Of a DNA stretch of 64,000 bases, positions 61,439 to 64,000 are shown piece by piece. Under the pieces are notes generated by a model, which saw only the letters and a list, made by a program, of their open reading frames with translations, did no database searches and was not told where the DNA came from. The stretch is from Roseospira navarrensis (GTDB lineage Bacteria > Pseudomonadota > Alphaproteobacteria > Rhodospirillales > Rhodospirillaceae). How positions within the stretch are numbered: the stretch's first letter is position 1; each line of letters starts with the position of its first letter. The translations under genes were made by a program, and so were the position numbers. The stretch spans positions 62,001 through 126,000 of the forward strand of contig NZ_WIVE01000001.1 of NCBI RefSeq assembly GCF_009601025.1, written 5' to 3'.

Positions 61439-62890
61439 TCAAACGTTCAGCAGCAGGTATTCCCGCTCCCAGCTCGAAATGACGTGCTGGTAGGCGTCCC
61501 ACTCGGCCCACTTCACGCTGGTCAGCACGCGCGTGAAGTCCTCGCCCAGCACCTCCTGGAGGGCGCGCGCGCGGGTGAACCGCTCGATGGCGTCAGGCAG
61601 GTGGCGCGGCAGGGCGTGCGCCCGGGAATAGGCGCTGCCCTTGATCGGGCGGCTCGGCTCCTGTTTCTCGATCATGCCCAGATAGCCGCAGGCCAGCGAC
61701 GCCGCGATGGCCAGATAGGGATTGGCGTCGGCCCCGGACAGGCGGTTCTCCACGCGGCGGCTGGCCGCGTCGGAGAACGGCACCCGCAGCGAGACCGTGC
61801 GGTTGTCGTAGCCCCAATGCATGTTGATGGGCGCATCCCAGTCCGGCACCAGCCGGCGATAGCTGTTCACATTCGGGGCCAGCAGCAGCATGGCCTCGGG
61901 CAGGTGGCGCTGCAGGCCGGCGATGTGCCAGCGGAACTGGTCGCTGTCCTCTCCGTTGGCGTCGGCGAACAGGTTGCGGCCGCCCGGCCCCTCGATGAGG
62001 GACTGGTGAATGTGCATGGACGAGCCCGGCTGGCCTTCCAGCGGCTTGGCCATGAAGGTGGCGTAGACCTTGTGGGTCAGGGCCGCCTGCCGCACCGTGC
62101 GTTTGAACAGGAACACCTGATCGGCCAGCGCCAGCGGGTCGCCGTGATTGAAGTTGATCTCCATCTGCGCCGCACCGCTTTCATGGTGCAGCGTGTCCAC
62201 ATCCAGGCCCTGGGCCTCGCAATGGTCGTAGATGTCCTCGAACAGGGGGTCGAATTCGTTGACGGCGTCGATGCCGTAGGCCTGCCGTCCCGTCTCCGCC
62301 CGGCCGGACCGGCCCATGGGCGGCTCCAGCGGGTAGTCCGGATCGTCGTTCATCTTGACCAGAAAGAACTCCAGTTCCGGCGCCACGACGGGGTGCCAGT
62401 CCCGCTCGGCGTACAACGACAGCACGCGCTTCAGCACGTGGCGCGGGGCGGCCTCGACGTTCGCGCCCGAGCGATAGACGCAGTCCGCGATCACCTGCGC
62501 CGTCGGCTCGTCGTACCAGGGCACCATGCGCACCGTCGCCGGGTCCGGCACCAGGAACATGTCGCGGTCCTCGATGTCGATGGGGTCGTCCTCGGGATAG
62601 CCGCCGGTGACGGTCTGGATGAACACGGACTCGGGCAGCCGCAGGCCCCGATCCGTCAGGCTGGTCAGGAACTTGCGCGCCGGCAGGATCTTGCCGCGCG
62701 GGATGCCCGACAGGTCGGCCACCATGCATTCCACCTCGGTGATGCCGCGTTGGCGGACCCACTGCTCCAACTCGGCCAGGGTGGCCGGCTGGGTCCGCGC
62801 CTCGCCCGAGACGGGGGCGGGCGCCGCCTCGCGGGTGACGGGCGCGGCGGCCTGGGGCGTGGTGTCGGGGGGCGAGGACCTGGGGGGCAC
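61439..62890 (-). CDS. glutamine synthetase family protein, gamma-glutamylputrescine synthetase-like
   Basis: 483 residues. A variable Pro/Ala-rich start of about 35 residues precedes the GS fold: EVECMVADLSGIPRGKILPA, APELEFFLVK (metal-binding Glu), HHESGAAQMEINFNHGDPL, FMAKPLEGQPGSSMHIHQSL, NSYRRLVPDWDAPINMHWGY and RVENRLSGADANPYLAIAAS. This matches PuuA-like enzymes that ligate glutamate to polyamines or other amines rather than housekeeping GlnA; no adenylylation tyrosine loop is evident. Convergent with flgL. Confidence 0.88.
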   Translation of the reverse strand: MPPRSSPPDTTPQAAAPVTREAAPAPVSGEARTQPATLAELEQWVRQRGITEVECMVADLSGIPRGKILPARKFLTSLTDRGLRLPESVFIQTVTGGYPEDDPIDIEDRDMFLVPDPATVRMVPWYDEPTAQVIADCVYRSGANVEAAPRHVLKRVLSLYAERDWHPVVAPELEFFLVKMNDDPDYPLEPPMGRSGRAETGRQAYGIDAVNEFDPLFEDIYDHCEAQGLDVDTLHHESGAAQMEINFNHGDPLALADQVFLFKRTVRQAALTHKVYATFMAKPLEGQPGSSMHIHQSLIEGPGGRNLFADANGEDSDQFRWHIAGLQRHLPEAMLLLAPNVNSYRRLVPDWDAPINMHWGYDNRTVSLRVPFSDAASRRVENRLSGADANPYLAIAASLACGYLGMIEKQEPSRPIKGSAYSRAHALPRHLPDAIERFTRARALQEVLGEDFTRVLTSVKWAEWDAYQHVISSWEREYLLLNV

Positions 62891-63222
62891 GGGGGCATCT
62901 TTCCTGCTGCGGCGGGGCCGTCCAGTGTACCGGCTCGCGGTGAGCGGGCAAGTGACGCCGGGGCCGGTCCGTCACGGGGCTGTGGCCGGGCTGTCGCGCG
63001 CTGGCGGCTGATCTGACCCCGCGCCAATGCGTTTCGCCGAAGCCGCCCCACCCGTTAGACTGGGATCCGGATGGTTGATCGGCCAGGACCGACGGCCGGG
63101 GCGGGCTTGCCAGGGTGCGCCCGCTTGGGCACGATCCACGGCGCCTGGCCCGATGATCCGGTTCCCTCCGTCCCGGATCCGGACTGTCCGGCGCGTGACC
63201 AGACCAGAAGGGAACCCTTTCC
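62891..63222. other. intergenic region between glutamine synthetase-like and UspA genes
   Basis: About 330 bases between divergent genes. No recognisable gene, repeat copy or clear promoter is seen. GAAGGGAA at about 63208-63215 is the ribosome site of the UspA gene. Confidence 0.45.
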
Positions 63223-64000
63223 ATGGCACTCCAGGATATTCTCGTCCACCTTGACAGGTCCCATCATTGCCAGGCTCGGGCAGAGGCCGCCGCGCGTCTC
63301 GCGGCTCGGCATGGGGCCCGCCTGACGGGACTGTTCGTCCGCACCACCCCGCACGTGCCGCAGTTCGTGATGTCCCAGCTCGGGCCCGAGGTGGCCCAGG
63401 CGCAGCGGCGCTTCGCCGACGAGGCCTCCGCCAAGGCGCGGGCCATGTTCGACAAGGCGGTGGCCGGGGTCGATGTGACCTCGGAGTTCCGGGACCCGAC
63501 CGGAGAGCTGCTGGACACGCTGGTGCTGCACGCCCGCTACAGCGATCTGGTCATTGTCGGCCAGTACGACCGCCACGACGACGACATGGCCGACGAGCGC
63601 GAGGCCGCCGACAGCGTCATCATGGATTCCGGCCGGCCCGTGCTGGTGATCCCCTACGCCGGCGCGTTCCCGGTGATCGGCGAGACGGTCATGGTGGCCT
63701 GGAACGCCAGCCGCGAGGCCACCCGCGCCGTGGCCGATGCGCTGCCCATCCTGCAGGCCGCGAAAACGGTGCATGTGCTGGCCGTCAATCCGCGCCACAA
63801 CGGCGTCAACGGGCACGGGGACGTGCCCAGCGCCGACATCTGCGCCCACCTGTCCCGGCATGGGGTCAACGCGATCGCCGAGCACGTCGTCGCGCACGAT
63901 ACCGACACGGGCAACACGCTGCTGTCGCGGGCCAGCGATGCCGGGGCCGACCTGATCGTGATGGGCGCCTATGGCCGCTCGCGGCTGCGCGAGCTGGTGC
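63223..64000 (+). CDS. tandem universal stress protein, partial
   Basis: 259 codons to the window edge. Two UspA domains: about 1-145 (LQDILVHLDRSHHCQARAEA ... RPVLVIPYAG) and about 150 onward (TVMVAWNASREATRAVADAL). The second ATP-binding motif begins as IVMGAYGRSRLRELV, cut at the edge. Two-domain Usp proteins of about 280 residues are common in alphaproteobacteria, so only the last 15-30 residues are missing. GAAGGGAA precedes the ATG. Confidence 0.9.
   Translation, partial: MALQDILVHLDRSHHCQARAEAAARLAARHGARLTGLFVRTTPHVPQFVMSQLGPEVAQAQRRFADEASAKARAMFDKAVAGVDVTSEFRDPTGELLDTLVLHARYSDLVIVGQYDRHDDDMADEREAADSVIMDSGRPVLVIPYAGAFPVIGETVMVAWNASREATRAVADALPILQAAKTVHVLAVNPRHNGVNGHGDVPSADICAHLSRHGVNAIAEHVVAHDTDTGNTLLSRASDAGADLIVMGAYGRSRLRELV

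Overview
The window comes from the chromosome of a very GC-rich purple phototrophic alphaproteobacterium, most likely a Rhodospirillales member. The evidence is a complete bchFNBHLM-lhaA-puhABC photosynthesis superoperon, divergent aerR/ppsR regulators, alphaproteobacterial types of serC, dksA and ilvB, and a FliX-type (Caulobacter-like) flagellar cluster. No rRNA, tRNA, CRISPR array, transposase or prophage gene is visible.

Layout. 1-1817 (minus strand): the redox/light regulators ppsR (cut by the window edge) and aerR. 1818-2316: divergent control region with a sigma70-like promoter overlapped by PpsR-type half-sites. 2317-18276 (plus): bacteriochlorophyll and reaction-centre assembly genes bchF, N, B, H, L, M, lhaA, puhA, puhB, puhC, a fusion gene joining PuhE to a COG0523/CobW-type GTPase, and bchJ. 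18317-19834: an M32 carboxypeptidase. 20218-27312: a soluble NAD-dependent, molybdenum-type formate dehydrogenase operon (fdsG, B, A), an RNA methyltransferase and fdhD. 27302-28018 (minus): an orphan flagellar rod protein and a small coiled-coil protein. 28124-32686: miaA and the branched-chain amino acid genes ilvB, ilvN, ilvC. 33070-35830: a membrane coiled-coil protein, a ynbE-ydbL pair and a GDP-fucose synthase. 35963-39727 (minus): ycjX-ycjF stress genes and a nitroreductase. 39856-42308: ynjC-ynjD type ABC transporter. 42770-45464: an acetate CoA-transferase with lrgA-lrgB. 45576-46536: UspA and CBS proteins. 46751-49600: serC-serA. 49937-53830: a cytidylyltransferase, a cytochrome c, trmFO, a rhodanese and dksA. 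54079-61384: fliX diverging from flgI, a flgJ-like gene, a flgN-like gene, flgK and flgL. 61439-62890: a PuuA-like glutamine synthetase. 63223-64000: a tandem UspA protein cut by the window edge.

How it works together. AerR (cobalamin-binding) and PpsR would control the divergent superoperon that makes bacteriochlorophyllide (BchH, M, N/B/L, F, J) and builds the reaction centre and LH1 (PuhA/B/C, LhaA, PuhE). Formate oxidation, acetate activation and organic-acid transport fit a photoheterotrophic lifestyle.

Most notable are the PuhE-GTPase fusion with a polyhistidine tract and a degenerate CxCC motif, a small hairpin repeat inserted inside two unrelated coding regions, and three families of intergenic palindromic elements whose stems differ between copies by compensatory changes.
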